Shown: positions 19,675 through 29,920 of the stretch, in pieces
How positions within the stretch are numbered: position 1 is the first letter of the stretch
Layout: each line of letters begins with the position of its first letter
Source of the DNA: Oxalobacter sp.
GTDB taxonomy: Bacteria; Pseudomonadota; Gammaproteobacteria; Burkholderiales; Burkholderiaceae_D
Length of the DNA: 64,000 nt
Assembly (NCBI GenBank): GCA_016291665.1
Contig: JAEEYE010000009.1
Location: 19,797-83,796, forward strand
Direction of reading: 5' to 3'
Position numbers and translations under genes: made by a program
Notes under the pieces: generated by a model
The model's input: the letters and a program-made list of their open reading frames with translations, nothing else
Told to the model about the DNA's origin: nothing
The model's database searches: none

Positions 19675-22600
19675 ATGAGTAATCCACAATTTGTTCATTT
19701 ACGGCTCCATTCGGAATATTCGATTGTGGATGGCTTGGTGCGCATTGATGATGCAGTCGATGCCGCAGCTCAGGATGGCCAAGGCGCGATGGCAATAACT
19801 GACTTATCGAATCTTTTTGGCCTTATTAAATTCTATAAATCGGCAAGGAAACAGGGCATCAAACCTATTGCTGGATGTGATGTTTGGGTGACGAATGATG
19901 CTGATCGGGAAAAACCGTCACGGCTTTTGTTGCTTGTGAAGACCAATGAGGGTTACCACAATCTGTGCGAGCTTTTAACCCGTGCTTGGCTGGAAAACCA
20001 ATACAAGGGGCGTGCAGAAATCAGGCGTGAATGGTTATCGGAGATGAAAGCTGCATCAGGTGATACAGGCCTGATTGCCCTTTCGGGCGCCATGATGGGA
20101 GACATTGGCCAGGCACTGCTCAAGGGCAACCGTGAAAATGCGATGGCTTGTGCTAAAGCGTGGATGGACATTTTTCCGGGTGCGTTCTATGTGGAAGTAC
20201 AGCGATCCGGCCACTCTCATGAAGAAAATTATATTGGTCATGCGAAATATTTGGCTTATGAGTTGGGCTTGCCAGTTGTCGCAACGCATCCGATTCAATT
20301 CTTGTCGGCTGAACAGTTCAGGGCGCATGAAGCGCGTACCTGTATTGCCGAGGGAGAGATTTTAGCCAACGAAAAACGCCCGCATCTCTTTAATGAAAGC
20401 CAATGTTTCCAGACACAGGAACAGATGGCTGAGCGTTTTGCGGATATGCCGGAAGTACTGCAGAACACTGTTGAGATTGCCAAGCGTTGTTCACTGACGT
20501 TGGTTTTGGGACAGCATAAGTTACCGCAGTTCCCGACACCTGAAGGTATGTCTTTGGGTGACTATATGGCGCAACAGGCAAGGGAAGGCTTGGAAAAACG
20601 CTTGATAGAACTTTTTCCCGATGAAGAAGAACGTAAAGCCAAGCGCGGTGTCTATGATGAGCGCTTGGCCTACGAGATTGACGTCATTGTCAAGATGGAT
20701 TTCCCGGGGTATTTCCTGATTGTGGCGGACTTTATCCAATGGGCGAAAAACAATGGTGTGCCAGTGGGACCTGGCCGAGGGTCGGGTGCGGGATCACTTG
20801 TTGCGTACAGCCTCTTGATTACCAACTTGGATCCCATCCGGTACAACCTCCTCTTTGAACGGTTCTTGAATCCTGAACGTGTTTCGATGCCTGACTTTGA
20901 CATTGACTTCTGCCAGAATGGGCGGGACAAGGTCATCCAATATGTTAAAGACCGCTATGGGCATGATGCCGTTTCGCAGATTGCCACGTTCGGGACGATG
21001 GCAGCGAAGGCTGCGGTGCGTGATGTGGGGCGTGTCTTGGATTTGGGTTATGGTTTTTGCGACGGGATTTCAAAGCTCATCCCGTTTAAGCCAGGCAAAC
21101 AGGTCACGATTGCAGATGCGTTAAAAGAAGAACCGCAGCTTGCTGAACGCGAAAAGAATGAAGAGGAAGTCCATGAACTTTTAGGCTTGGCTGAGCAGGT
21201 CGAAGGTATTACCCGTAATGTGGGGATGCACGCAGGGGGTGTGCTGATTGCGCCAGGTAAGTTGACGGACTTTTGCCCGCTCTATACCCAAGGGGGAGAG
21301 GCAGGTGTCGTTTCTCACTACGACAAGTATGACGTTGAAGCCGTTGGGTTAGTGAAATTTGACTTCTTAGGACTGACCACGCTGACCATCCTTGACTTGG
21401 CTGTCCGCTATATCCGTGAATATGACAAGGGCATGGCAGACTTCAGTCTGGATGCGATTCCACTTGATGATGCGCCGACATTTAAGTTATTAACGGCAGG
21501 TAAAACGGTCGCTGTGTTCCAGTTGGAAAGCCGCGGCATGCAGGGGATGTTAAAAGACGCACGTCCTGACCGTTTTGAAGACATTATTGCGCTTGTTGCG
21601 TTGTACCGCCCAGGTCCGATGGAACTGATTCCTGATTACTGTCGCAGGAAGCACGGGGAGGCTTTTGAATATCCTGATGAGCGAACGAAGGGGATTTTGG
21701 AAGAAACCTACGGCATCATGATCTATCAGGAACAGGTCATGCAGATGGCACAGATCATCGGTGGTTATACCTTGGGTGGTGCTGACCTCCTCCGTCGTGC
21801 GATGGGTAAGAAAGACCCGGCAGCGATGGCCAAGCATCGCCAGACTTTCAGGGAAGGGGCTGCTAAAAATAATGTACCGGCTGCTAAAGCGGACGAAATC
21901 TTCGACTTGATGGAAAAGTTCGCTGGCTATGGCTTTAATAAGTCGCATGCGACAGCATATGCTTTGCTGTCCTATCAGACCGCCTACTTAAAACGTCACC
22001 ATCCTGCTGCATTCATGGCTGCGAATATGTCGTTAGCGATGGATGATTCGGAAAAAATTCATACGATGGTCATTGATGCCCAGGAAGTTTGTGGGTTGAC
22101 CGTTTTGCCACCTGATATCAATGAATCCGTCTATTACTTCTGTCCTGTAAAAGGATCAAACGAAGGGGAAAACGGGACGACAACGCAGATTCGTTATGGT
22201 TTGGGGGCGGTGAAAGGGACAGGTGAAAATGCCGTTACTGCCATTGTTGAAGGTCGCAAAGACGAGCCTTATCGCGATATCTTTGACTTCTGTAATCGTG
22301 TTGACCGGCGTTTGGTGAACAAACGTACGATAGAGTCCTTAATCAAGGCAGGGGCTTTTGACAAGATTGGCCCAGATAGGCACATTTTGCTCGAGTCATT
22401 AAGCATTGCGATTGAAGCAGCTGATCAAGTGGCGGCGTTTGCCAACCAGGGTAGTCTTTTTGGTGATGAAGTGACGGTTAATGCAGCAGTTGAGTATGCC
22501 AATGTTCCTGCATGGGACAACAAAGAACGTCTGCAACAAGAAAAGCAGGTTTTAGGCTTTTGCTTGACAGGGCACTTCTTTGATGCCTATGAGAAGGAAG

Positions 22601-23148
22601 CAGCAAAATATGCTCGATTACGCTTGAATGCTGTAACTGCGACGCGGGATGCCATTTGGCTTGCTGGTGTGGTGTCTGCGATGCGTATCCAACAAACGCA
22701 GCGTGGTCGTATGATGATTATTACGTTGGATGATGGGACTGCCAAGTTAGATGTGTCCCTTTTTGACCAGATGATTGATGAACGACGTAAGTCTATCGTA
22801 CAGGACGACTTTTTGATGGTTTTTGGGCGTGTGTCTGAGGATAAGTTTTCAGGCGGTTTTAGGGTAAGTGCTGATGAGGTATTGAACCTTGGGGAAGCGC
22901 GGTGCCATTTTGCAGACCACCTCCACTTTACCTTGTCTGGAGTCCATAAGGCTCAAGCATTAAAGGCGTTATTTGCGAAGCACCTTAGTCAAAACGGTCT
23001 ATTCGTGAAGGCAGATTACGCCAATACCCATGGTAAGTGTGTTGTTGATTTTGGAACACAGTGGCGTGTAATGCCGACAGACGCCTGCATCCAAGCCTTT
23101 AAGACAACTTTTCCAGATACGCAGATTATCTATCCACATCGGGGGTGA
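19675..23148 (+). CDS. dnaE: DNA polymerase III alpha subunit DnaE
   Basis: Replicative polymerase catalytic subunit, 1157 residues, the normal length for proteobacterial DnaE1. The PHP domain is at the N-terminus (HLRLHSEYSIVDGL). The palm holds PDFDIDF at 406-412 with two catalytic Asp, and the GPGRGSGAGSLVAY stretch precedes it. The helix-hairpin-helix, OB fold (DGTAKLDVSLFDQ) and C-terminal tau-binding region follow. It is 39 bp after the helicase gene and one base before the heptosyltransferase gene, so an operon with waaF is probable. Confidence 0.97.
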   Translation: MSNPQFVHLRLHSEYSIVDGLVRIDDAVDAAAQDGQGAMAITDLSNLFGLIKFYKSARKQGIKPIAGCDVWVTNDADREKPSRLLLLVKTNEGYHNLCELLTRAWLENQYKGRAEIRREWLSEMKAASGDTGLIALSGAMMGDIGQALLKGNRENAMACAKAWMDIFPGAFYVEVQRSGHSHEENYIGHAKYLAYELGLPVVATHPIQFLSAEQFRAHEARTCIAEGEILANEKRPHLFNESQCFQTQEQMAERFADMPEVLQNTVEIAKRCSLTLVLGQHKLPQFPTPEGMSLGDYMAQQAREGLEKRLIELFPDEEERKAKRGVYDERLAYEIDVIVKMDFPGYFLIVADFIQWAKNNGVPVGPGRGSGAGSLVAYSLLITNLDPIRYNLLFERFLNPERVSMPDFDIDFCQNGRDKVIQYVKDRYGHDAVSQIATFGTMAAKAAVRDVGRVLDLGYGFCDGISKLIPFKPGKQVTIADALKEEPQLAEREKNEEEVHELLGLAEQVEGITRNVGMHAGGVLIAPGKLTDFCPLYTQGGEAGVVSHYDKYDVEAVGLVKFDFLGLTTLTILDLAVRYIREYDKGMADFSLDAIPLDDAPTFKLLTAGKTVAVFQLESRGMQGMLKDARPDRFEDIIALVALYRPGPMELIPDYCRRKHGEAFEYPDERTKGILEETYGIMIYQEQVMQMAQIIGGYTLGGADLLRRAMGKKDPAAMAKHRQTFREGAAKNNVPAAKADEIFDLMEKFAGYGFNKSHATAYALLSYQTAYLKRHHPAAFMAANMSLAMDDSEKIHTMVIDAQEVCGLTVLPPDINESVYYFCPVKGSNEGENGTTTQIRYGLGAVKGTGENAVTAIVEGRKDEPYRDIFDFCNRVDRRLVNKRTIESLIKAGAFDKIGPDRHILLESLSIAIEAADQVAAFANQGSLFGDEVTVNAAVEYANVPAWDNKERLQQEKQVLGFCLTGHFFDAYEKEAAKYARLRLNAVTATRDAIWLAGVVSAMRIQQTQRGRMMIITLDDGTAKLDVSLFDQMIDERRKSIVQDDFLMVFGRVSEDKFSGGFRVSADEVLNLGEARCHFADHLHFTLSGVHKAQALKALFAKHLSQNGLFVKADYANTHGKCVVDFGTQWRVMPTDACIQAFKTTFPDTQIIYPHRG

Positions 23149-23149
23149 T

Positions 23150-24178
23150 ATGGAAAAAACGCCGCAGAGGATTTTAGTCATATCACCGAATTGGATTGGG
23201 GATGCCATTATGGCGCAGCCTCTCCTGACAAGGCTTAAAACCAAGTGGCCAGAGGTCGTGATTGATGTCTTAGCGCCTGGTTGGGCAGCGCCGGTGTGGC
23301 AGGCGATGCCGGAGGTTGGTACCGTTATACCGACGACGTTTAAGCACGGGAAGTTGCAGTTCGGTGAGCGTTTACAGATGGCTAAAAAGCTTAGGGCAGA
23401 GCATTACGATGCTGCTTACGTTCTGCCCAATACCATCAAGTATGCTTTGATTCCTTGGCTTGCTCGCATCCCAAAGCGCATCGGTTACTTGGGAGAAAAG
23501 CGCTATGGCCTATTGAATGTCATCCACCACGATGATAAGAACCATCCCCGACCGATGATACCGTTTTATGCCGCTTTGGCGGATGCACCATCTGCCACGG
23601 TGGGCAAGCGCGAAGACTATCCCGTTCCAGCCATGTTTGTACATGAAACACAGGTTGATGCGGCTTTTGAAAAGTTCGGGTTGGATAAGACGCGGCGCTT
23701 GATTGCTTTTGCGCCAGGAGCAGAATACGGACCTGCCAAACGTTGGCCTGAAGGAAAATTTGCCCAATTAGCGCAGATGATTTTTCAAAAGTATTCCGAT
23801 GTGCTGATTGTTTTGATGGGGTCTGGTAATGATAAAGCCGTATGTGACCCGATTGAAAGGGCTGTCCCAGGTGTGGTCAATCTGGCGGGTAAAACAACAC
23901 TCGCGGAAGCTATTGCCATCATTTCACAGATTACATTGATGGTCACCAATGATTCGGGGCTGATGCATATTGCCTCTGCTTTTGAAAAACCGCTTGTTGC
24001 CATCTACGGGTCAACTGATTACACCCATACGCCACCCTTTTCCAAATACTCGGAAATTATTTCCCTTAATTTGCCTTGTGCACCCTGCCAGAAGCGTGAA
24101 TGCCCACTGGGACACCATAATTGCATGAAGCAGTTGAATCCTGACCTGGTTTTCCCGTCTGTTGCCAAGTATCTTTGA
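23150..24178 (+). CDS. waaF: ADP-heptose:LPS heptosyltransferase II
   Basis: GT-B family 9 enzyme adding the second heptose to the LPS inner core. The 342-residue product starts RILVISPNWIGDAIMAQPLL, and it has the ADP-heptose site motif NDSGLMHIASAF with PLVAIYGST, then a Cys-rich loop CAPCQKRECPLGHHNC typical of WaaF. Its start is one base after the dnaE stop. It ties to waaP at 55492, which phosphorylates inner-core heptose, although the genes are 31 kb apart. Confidence 0.93.
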   Translation: MEKTPQRILVISPNWIGDAIMAQPLLTRLKTKWPEVVIDVLAPGWAAPVWQAMPEVGTVIPTTFKHGKLQFGERLQMAKKLRAEHYDAAYVLPNTIKYALIPWLARIPKRIGYLGEKRYGLLNVIHHDDKNHPRPMIPFYAALADAPSATVGKREDYPVPAMFVHETQVDAAFEKFGLDKTRRLIAFAPGAEYGPAKRWPEGKFAQLAQMIFQKYSDVLIVLMGSGNDKAVCDPIERAVPGVVNLAGKTTLAEAIAIISQITLMVTNDSGLMHIASAFEKPLVAIYGSTDYTHTPPFSKYSEIISLNLPCAPCQKRECPLGHHNCMKQLNPDLVFPSVAKYL

Positions 24179-24181
24179 GCC

Positions 24182-25645
24182 TCACATCAGAATGATGTCG
24201 TATTGTGCCTGATGGTACGATGGCTCAACCTGTAGGGAAATAGGTTTGCCTATCATATCGCCTAAACCGGCCAAGTGTTGCGATTCTTCTTCCAGGAAAC
24301 GGTCAATCACAATCTGCGAAGCCAGGATTCGGAATTCGCGCGGGCTGAACTGTTTGGCTTCGCGGCTGATGTCGCGCATGATTTCATAACAGATGGTCTG
24401 TGCTGTCTTGATCTGTCCCATACCTTGGCAGATTGGGCAGGGTTCGCATAAGACATGTGATAAAGATTCACGAGTGCGTTTGCGGGTCATTTCAACGAGT
24501 CCCAAGGCAGAGAGTGCCGAGACGGAGACTTTCGTGCGGTCAAGTGATAAGGCTTTCTTGAGTTCTTCAATGACAGCCTGCTGGTGTTCATGGTTGATCA
24601 TGTCGATGAAATCCAGGATGATGATGCCCCCCAAGTTCCTGAGCCGCAGTTGCCGCGCAATGGCATGTGCGGCTTCGAGGTTTGTCCTGAAGATTGTGTC
24701 GTCAAATGTCCTGCCATTGACAAATCCGCCTGTATTGACATCAATCGTTGTCATGGCTTCCGTCTGGTCGATGATCAGGTAGCCGCCAGACTTTAGATTC
24801 ACACGGCGTGAGAGCGCATTTTCGATTTCTTCTTCGACGTTATAGAGGTCAAATAAAGGACGTTCACCTTCATAGCAGGTTAAGCGCCCCAAAATATCAG
24901 GGGTATAGGACTTGGCAAATTCTTGGAGCTTGACGAATTCATCACGGTTATCAATCAAAATTCGTCCGGTTTCTTCATGGACAAAGTCGCGCAGAATCCG
25001 CTCAGATAAGGTTAAATCCTTGTACAGCAGCGCAGGAGCAGGGGATGTCTTGGATTTTTCTTTCAGAGACTGCCAGATTTTTTGGAGAAAAGAGGCATCC
25101 GACTCAAGGTCTTCATCGGATGCTCCCTCTGCCATTGTACGGATGATATAGCCTCCTGTGCCATCGTCTTTGGCCATCTGCTGGATGCGTCTTTTAAGAC
25201 TTTCGCGTTCTTTTTCATCTGAGATGCGCTGAGAAATCCCGATATGTTTTTCTTGCGGGAGGTAAACAAGGAGCCGTCCTGCAATCGATATCTGGGTTGA
25301 AAGCCTAGCCCCTTTGGTACCCAATGGATCTTTGATGACGCGTACAATCAAAGATTGTCCATCTTGGAGCATACGCTCAATCGGGATGATACGGTTGGTT
25401 CCTTCCTCGTTGTAATGGGCTTCCAGGATGTCATCAATATGCAGGAATGCTGCGCGTTCCAATCCAATGTCAATGAAAGCGGACTGCATCCCGGGCAATA
25501 CCCTGACTACGCGGCCTAGGTAAACGTTGCCTGCGAGCTCGCGAGTTTGTGAGCGTTCAATATGCAGTTCTTGGACAGTTCCCTCAGAAAGAATGGCAAT
25601 CCGTGTTTCCTGTGGGGTGATGTTGATCAGGATGTCTTCACTCAT
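24182..25645 (-). CDS. rng: Ribonuclease G
   Basis: Endoribonuclease maturing the 16S rRNA 5' end and degrading mRNA; 487 residues, the usual RNase G length, without the long RNase E scaffold tail. The N-terminal S1 domain (about 37-120, GNVYLGRVVRVLPGMQSAFIDIG), the two catalytic-site Asp in TIDVNTGGFVNG and ILDFIDM, and the zinc link CEPCPIC are visible. Start ATG overlaps the maf stop by four bases. It is the last gene of a leftward run nadD-rsfS-rlmH-maf-rng. Confidence 0.95.
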   Translation of the reverse strand: MSEDILINITPQETRIAILSEGTVQELHIERSQTRELAGNVYLGRVVRVLPGMQSAFIDIGLERAAFLHIDDILEAHYNEEGTNRIIPIERMLQDGQSLIVRVIKDPLGTKGARLSTQISIAGRLLVYLPQEKHIGISQRISDEKERESLKRRIQQMAKDDGTGGYIIRTMAEGASDEDLESDASFLQKIWQSLKEKSKTSPAPALLYKDLTLSERILRDFVHEETGRILIDNRDEFVKLQEFAKSYTPDILGRLTCYEGERPLFDLYNVEEEIENALSRRVNLKSGGYLIIDQTEAMTTIDVNTGGFVNGRTFDDTIFRTNLEAAHAIARQLRLRNLGGIIILDFIDMINHEHQQAVIEELKKALSLDRTKVSVSALSALGLVEMTRKRTRESLSHVLCEPCPICQGMGQIKTAQTICYEIMRDISREAKQFSPREFRILASQIVIDRFLEEESQHLAGLGDMIGKPISLQVEPSYHQAQYDIILM

Positions 25646-26271
25646 TTGATTTTGATTCCCAGGCTGCTTAGGATCTTATCGGTCTCAAAAAGGGGTAGAC
25701 CCATGATGGCGGAATAGCTGCCGTTGATGTTCTTAATGAATTTCCCTGCCCGTCCCTGTATCCCGTAGCCACCGGCCTTGTCATACGGTTCATCTGTTGC
25801 GATGTAGGCTTCTATCTGCTCATCCAACAGTTTATCAAAGGTGACATCAGACCCTTTGATAGAAGACAGTGTCAGTTTTTCCCAGACGACGGTAATGGCC
25901 GTCCATACCTGGTGGGTTTTGCCAGAGAGCCGCTTCATCATGGCCCTAGCTTCGTCGCAGTTGGCGGGCTTGCCTAAAATCTGCCCATTTATGGCGACGG
26001 TGGTGTCGGCGGCGAGTACGGCTCGCTTGGGTAAGCCGCTTTCCACAATGTATCGCCAAGCGTAGGACGCTTTTTTGTTGGCAAGACGAGAGACGTACCT
26101 ATCAGGTGATTCTCCCGGTAGGATGGATTCATCGACCATATCTTCCGAACCGAGCGCGTCGGATGGCGGTGTCAGGACATCGAAAGCGATACCCAGTTGG
26201 TGCAGAAGTTCCTGGCGTCTCGGGCTTTTGGAGGCTAGCCAGATCCGTTGGGGGATGCGTTGTTCTTGCAT
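25642..26271 (-). CDS. maf: Maf-family nucleoside triphosphate pyrophosphatase
   Basis: House-cleaning NTP pyrophosphatase (dTTP/UTP type most likely) of 209 residues. The signature SKSPRRQELLHQLG is at the N-terminus, followed by a LAADTTVAINGQILGKP block with the catalytic Asp and a GGYGIQGRAGKFIKNINGSY block near the C-terminus. The neighbours rlmH (2-bp gap) and rng (overlap) are the usual betaproteobacterial arrangement. Confidence 0.92.
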   Translation of the reverse strand: MQEQRIPQRIWLASKSPRRQELLHQLGIAFDVLTPPSDALGSEDMVDESILPGESPDRYVSRLANKKASYAWRYIVESGLPKRAVLAADTTVAINGQILGKPANCDEARAMMKRLSGKTHQVWTAITVVWEKLTLSSIKGSDVTFDKLLDEQIEAYIATDEPYDKAGGYGIQGRAGKFIKNINGSYSAIMGLPLFETDKILSSLGIKIK

Positions 26272-26273
26272 GG

Positions 26274-26744
26274 TCAGCTTCGGTGGTATGGGTGGTTGGT
26301 CAGTATCGTATGGGCGCGGTAGAGTTGTTCAGCCAAAAGGATGCGAACCATCCCATGGGGCAGGGTGAGCGACGAGAGGCGCACCAGCATATCGGCCTGG
26401 CGCTTGAAGTCTGGATCCAAGCCGTCAGCACCCCCGATAATGATGGCAATGTCACGCCCATCCATCTGCCAGCGCTTGATGTTTTCTGCTAAGGCAACCG
26501 TCGTCAAGTCTTTACCGTGTTCATCCAGTGCGATGATGCGGGCATTTTTAGGGATGGCTGCACGAATACGTGTTGCTTCAGCCGCCATGCCAGATACTGC
26601 GTTGCGGTTGGTCGAGCGCTCAACCGGTTTGAGTTCCTTAATTGCAAAGCGCCACTCGCTGGGCATGCGTTTGGCATATTCCTTAAAGCCCTCTTCAATC
26701 CATCCGGGCATCTTATGCCCAACGGCTATCACTGTGACCTGCAT
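26274..26744 (-). CDS. rlmH: 23S rRNA (pseudouridine1915-N3)-methyltransferase RlmH
   Basis: SPOUT methyltransferase acting on helix 69 of 23S rRNA; 156 residues, standard size. It starts [20 protein letters not shown], has the [12 protein letters not shown] strand-loop and the knot motif [11 protein letters not shown] that binds S-adenosylmethionine, and ends with the [19 protein letters not shown] helix. It is 12 bp after rsfS, another large-subunit factor, in the same operon. Confidence 0.95.
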   Translation of the reverse strand: MQVTVIAVGHKMPGWIEEGFKEYAKRMPSEWRFAIKELKPVERSTNRNAVSGMAAEATRIRAAIPKNARIIALDEHGKDLTTVALAENIKRWQMDGRDIAIIIGGADGLDPDFKRQADMLVRLSSLTLPHGMVRILLAEQLYRAHTILTNHPYHRS

Positions 26745-26756
26745 GGGAAGCCCGTC

Positions 26757-27122
26757 TTAAGCTTTTGCGTTGGCTTTGATTGTCTCTAACGCGATTTCTT
26801 CTCCTCCCCAAATTTCCTCCAGACGGTAATAGTTGCGGATGGCTGGTTGCATGATATGGACGATGATGCCCCCTAGGTCGACCAGCACCCATTCGCCGGT
26901 GTCTTCCCCTTCGATGGAGACGATTGTGCCACCTGCTTCTCGGATTTTGTCGCGCACGGAGGCAGCCAAGGCTTTGGTCTGCCGGTTGGAGTTGCCGCTT
27001 GCAATGATGATACGTTCAAAAAGGCTTGTTAAGCGTGAGGTGTCAAAGACAACAATGTCGGTTGCTTTCACATCTTCCAGCGCGTCAACGGCAAGTGCCA
27101 GTAAAACGTTGATGTCGTTCAT
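26757..27122 (-). CDS. rsfS: Ribosome silencing factor RsfS
   Basis: Binds uL14 on the large subunit and blocks subunit joining in slow growth. A 121-residue protein with the family pattern: ALEDVKATDIVVFDTSRLTS, the ASGNSNRQTKALA loop, and GEWVLVDLGGIIVHIMQPAIRNYYRLEEIW. The start overlaps the nadD stop by four bases. Confidence 0.94.
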   Translation of the reverse strand: MNDINVLLALAVDALEDVKATDIVVFDTSRLTSLFERIIIASGNSNRQTKALAASVRDKIREAGGTIVSIEGEDTGEWVLVDLGGIIVHIMQPAIRNYYRLEEIWGGEEIALETIKANAKA

Positions 27123-27775
27123 TTAGGTTTCCTATAAAGTTTGTGTGCTTTTATATAGGCTAACACAGTAGGTGGTAGCCATTGTCTGACGTCTTTTCCA
27201 TCGGCGAGTGCTTGGCGGATTTGCGTAGATGAGACGTCTAGGTGCAGTGTCCTGTCAATTAAGATTTTCCCATAAGGGGTTGAAGTCAGCGTTTGGCTGT
27301 CAGCTATGCGTGGCACAATAGTTTGCGCAAGTATTTCTGGCAAGTCTTCAAGTGGGTCTGGGGCGCCAGGTCGTGTGGTAACAGCCAGGCTGGTCAGTTT
27401 CAAAATATCCTGCCAGCGGTGCCAGGTATTGAGTTTGGCGAGTTGGTCGGCGCCCATGATAAAAATAATCGGACATTTATTCCCGACTTCCCGTCGGATG
27501 TTTAAGAGGGTATCTACCGAGTAAGTTGCGCCTGTACGTTCAATTTCCTGGGTGTCGATTGATACCGTTAGCCCGCTGTCTGCAAAGGCTTCCTGAAGCA
27601 TTGCAATACGCTCAGTGCCTGATGATAGAAGCGGTTTTTTTTGCCACGGATTACCTGCAGGGATGAGGCGCACTGATTGGGTATTAAAAAGTGCGCAAAA
27701 ATGCTTTGCCAATGCTACATGCCCAGAGTGGACGGGGTCAAAACTGCCCCCTAATAGTAGCAGGCATCCTGGCAT
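27119..27775 (-). CDS. nadD: Nicotinate-nucleotide adenylyltransferase
   Basis: Converts nicotinate mononucleotide and ATP to deamido-NAD. The 218-residue protein has the nucleotidyltransferase motif GGSFDPVHSGH at residues 9-19, a GADQLAKLNTWHRW block, and the C-terminal (I)SSTQIRQAL motif in the variant form VSSTQIRQAL. It begins 3 bp after purD stops. NAD made here also feeds LigA. Confidence 0.94.
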   Translation of the reverse strand: MPGCLLLLGGSFDPVHSGHVALAKHFCALFNTQSVRLIPAGNPWQKKPLLSSGTERIAMLQEAFADSGLTVSIDTQEIERTGATYSVDTLLNIRREVGNKCPIIFIMGADQLAKLNTWHRWQDILKLTSLAVTTRPGAPDPLEDLPEILAQTIVPRIADSQTLTSTPYGKILIDRTLHLDVSSTQIRQALADGKDVRQWLPPTVLAYIKAHKLYRKPK

Positions 27776-27778
27776 AGA

Positions 27779-29062
27779 TTAAACCGTTTCGTGGGGTTTC
27801 AATGCGCGCCAACCGATATCGGTGCGGAACTGAACGCCGTCAAAATGGATGGCATCAACCAGACGGTAAGCACTTTGCCGTGCTGATTTCATGGTATCCG
27901 CTAAAGCGACCGCGCAGAGTACACGTCCCCCCGATGTGGTGAGGCGTCCTTCACTATCGAGCTTGGTGCCTGCGTGAAAGACTTTGCCATCAGGCGTCTC
28001 AGCTGGAATGCCAGTGATGACATCCCCTTTGACCGGGCTTTCGGGGTAGCCTTTGGCAGCCAGTACAACACCCAAGGCGGTTCGCCTGTCCCAAGCCAGT
28101 TCAACCTGGTCTAATGTGCCATTGACACCGTGTTCCAGGACGGACGCCAAATCGCTTTTTAAGCGTGCCATGATTGGCTGTGTTTCAGGGTCACCCATAC
28201 GGCAGTTGAATTCCAATGTTTTGGGATTGCCATTTTTGTCGATCATCAAGCCAGCATAGAGGAATCCAGTAAATGGAATACCGTCATTACGCATTCCATT
28301 GACCGTTGGAACGACGATTTCGCGCAGGATTTTGGCATGCAGGTCGGTTGTAACGACAGGGGCAGGGGAGTAAGCGCCCATCCCACCTGTATTGGGTCCT
28401 TCATCCTTGTCTTTGAGACGCTTATGGTCTTGGCTCGTTGCTAAAGGCAAAATATTTTTACCATCGACCAAGACGATGAAACTGGCTTCTTCACCTTCTA
28501 GGAACTCTTCAATGACTACTCGTGAGCCGGCTTCGCCCAATTTATTGCCTGCCAGCATCATGTTGACGGCTTCGTGCGCCTGTTCCAACGATGTGGCGAC
28601 AATGACGCCTTTACCGGCGGCTAAGCCATCCGCTTTGATGACGATAGGGGCGCCTTTTTCATCGATATAGCGGTGTGCAGCATCGGGATCGGTGAAGGTC
28701 TGGTAGTCTGCGGTCGGGACGTTATGCCGTTTCATGAAGGCTTTGGCAAAGTCTTTGGAGCTTTCCAGTTGTGCGGCCTCTTTGGTTGGTCCAAAGATCT
28801 TAAGTCCCTTGGAGCGGAATACATTCACGATACCGTCTGCGAGAGGGGCCTCAGGACCTACTACCGTCAAGCTGACGCCCTTATTTTGGGCGAATTCAGC
28901 CAAAGCCTCAGACCCTGAGATAGCAATGTTTTCCAGTTTCTCTTCAAGAGCCGTGCCGCCGTTTCCTGGCGCAACATAGACCTTTTGGACTTTGTCGGAT
29001 TGTGCGAGCTTCCAAGCCAACGCGTGTTCGCGGCCGCCGGAACCGATTACCAGAATAATCAT
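27779..29062 (-). CDS. purD: Phosphoribosylamine-glycine ligase
   Basis: Second step of purine synthesis, an ATP-grasp enzyme. 427 residues from ATG 29062, which follows a GGGAGG; an in-frame TTG at 29074 is unlikely. Seen are MIILVIGSGGREHALAW, the ATP-grasp core (PIVIKADGLAAGKGV, VVIEEFLEGEEAS), and the metal-site block LEFNCRMGDPETQ. It is followed directly by nadD and sits 51 bp after the YebC gene on the same strand. Confidence 0.96.
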   Translation of the reverse strand: MIILVIGSGGREHALAWKLAQSDKVQKVYVAPGNGGTALEEKLENIAISGSEALAEFAQNKGVSLTVVGPEAPLADGIVNVFRSKGLKIFGPTKEAAQLESSKDFAKAFMKRHNVPTADYQTFTDPDAAHRYIDEKGAPIVIKADGLAAGKGVIVATSLEQAHEAVNMMLAGNKLGEAGSRVVIEEFLEGEEASFIVLVDGKNILPLATSQDHKRLKDKDEGPNTGGMGAYSPAPVVTTDLHAKILREIVVPTVNGMRNDGIPFTGFLYAGLMIDKNGNPKTLEFNCRMGDPETQPIMARLKSDLASVLEHGVNGTLDQVELAWDRRTALGVVLAAKGYPESPVKGDVITGIPAETPDGKVFHAGTKLDSEGRLTTSGGRVLCAVALADTMKSARQSAYRLVDAIHFDGVQFRTDIGWRALKPHETV

Positions 29063-29112
29063 CGTGCCTCCCAAACAGTATCTTGAAATGGACCGAACTC
29101 CAGTTTTAAGCC

Positions 29113-29847
29113 TTATTCGTCGTCTGTGTCGATAACCGCATTCGTGTAGACCTCTTGGACGTCGTCAAGGTCTTCTAAAGCATCCAGCAGTTTCTGCATC
29201 TTTTCAGCGGCTTCACCGGTAAATTCGGTTTCGTTTTCTGGCTTCATGATGACTTCAGCGACTTCAGGGGTAAAGCCTGCTTTTTCAATCGCTTCTTTGA
29301 CTGCGACAAAGTTGTTTGGTTCGCAGATTACTTCAATACCGCCTTCATCATCCGTGATGATATCGTCAGCACCTGCTTCCAAGGCGACTTCCATCAAGGC
29401 TTCTTCATCGGTACCTGGTGCGAACATCAGTTGGCCGCAGTGTTTGAACTGGAAGGCCACAGAACCGGTAGTCCCCATATTGCCACCGTATTTGGTGAAA
29501 GCGTGGCGAACATCAGCAACAGTCCTGACACGGTTGTCCGTCAGGCAGTCCACAATGATGGCTGCGCCATTGATGCCATAGCCTTCATAGCGGACTTCTT
29601 CATAATTTACGCCATCTAAGGTACCAGTACCGCGTGCGATAGCACGTTTAACGTTTTCTTTTGGCATATTGGCGGCAAATGCCTTGTCGGCTGCCAGGCG
29701 CAAGCGTGGGTTACTGTCGATGTCGCCACCACCCATACGAGCCGCAACGGTGATTTCCTTGATTAGGCGGGTCCAGATTTTGCCACGTTTGGCATCTGCT
29801 GCCGCTTTTTTATGCTTGATGTTAGCCCATTTACTGTGTCCAGACAT
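29113..29847 (-). CDS. yebC: YebC/PmpR-family DNA-binding protein
   Basis: The 244-residue length and the [22 protein letters not shown] opening are diagnostic of this family, as are the GAFGTTG-like stretch (here [12 protein letters not shown]) and the acidic C-terminus. Family members are described as transcription regulators or translation factors for polyproline stalls. It probably leads the leftward operon through purD and nadD. Confidence 0.93.
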   Translation of the reverse strand: MSGHSKWANIKHKKAAADAKRGKIWTRLIKEITVAARMGGGDIDSNPRLRLAADKAFAANMPKENVKRAIARGTGTLDGVNYEEVRYEGYGINGAAIIVDCLTDNRVRTVADVRHAFTKYGGNMGTTGSVAFQFKHCGQLMFAPGTDEEALMEVALEAGADDIITDDEGGIEVICEPNNFVAVKEAIEKAGFTPEVAEVIMKPENETEFTGEAAEKMQKLLDALEDLDDVQEVYTNAVIDTDDE

Positions 29848-29920
29848 GGTTGTCTTCCCTGTAAAAAGTTAATTCGAATAACTGCTTATTCTACCACAAG
29901 GCAATAGTCCTTAGATGGCA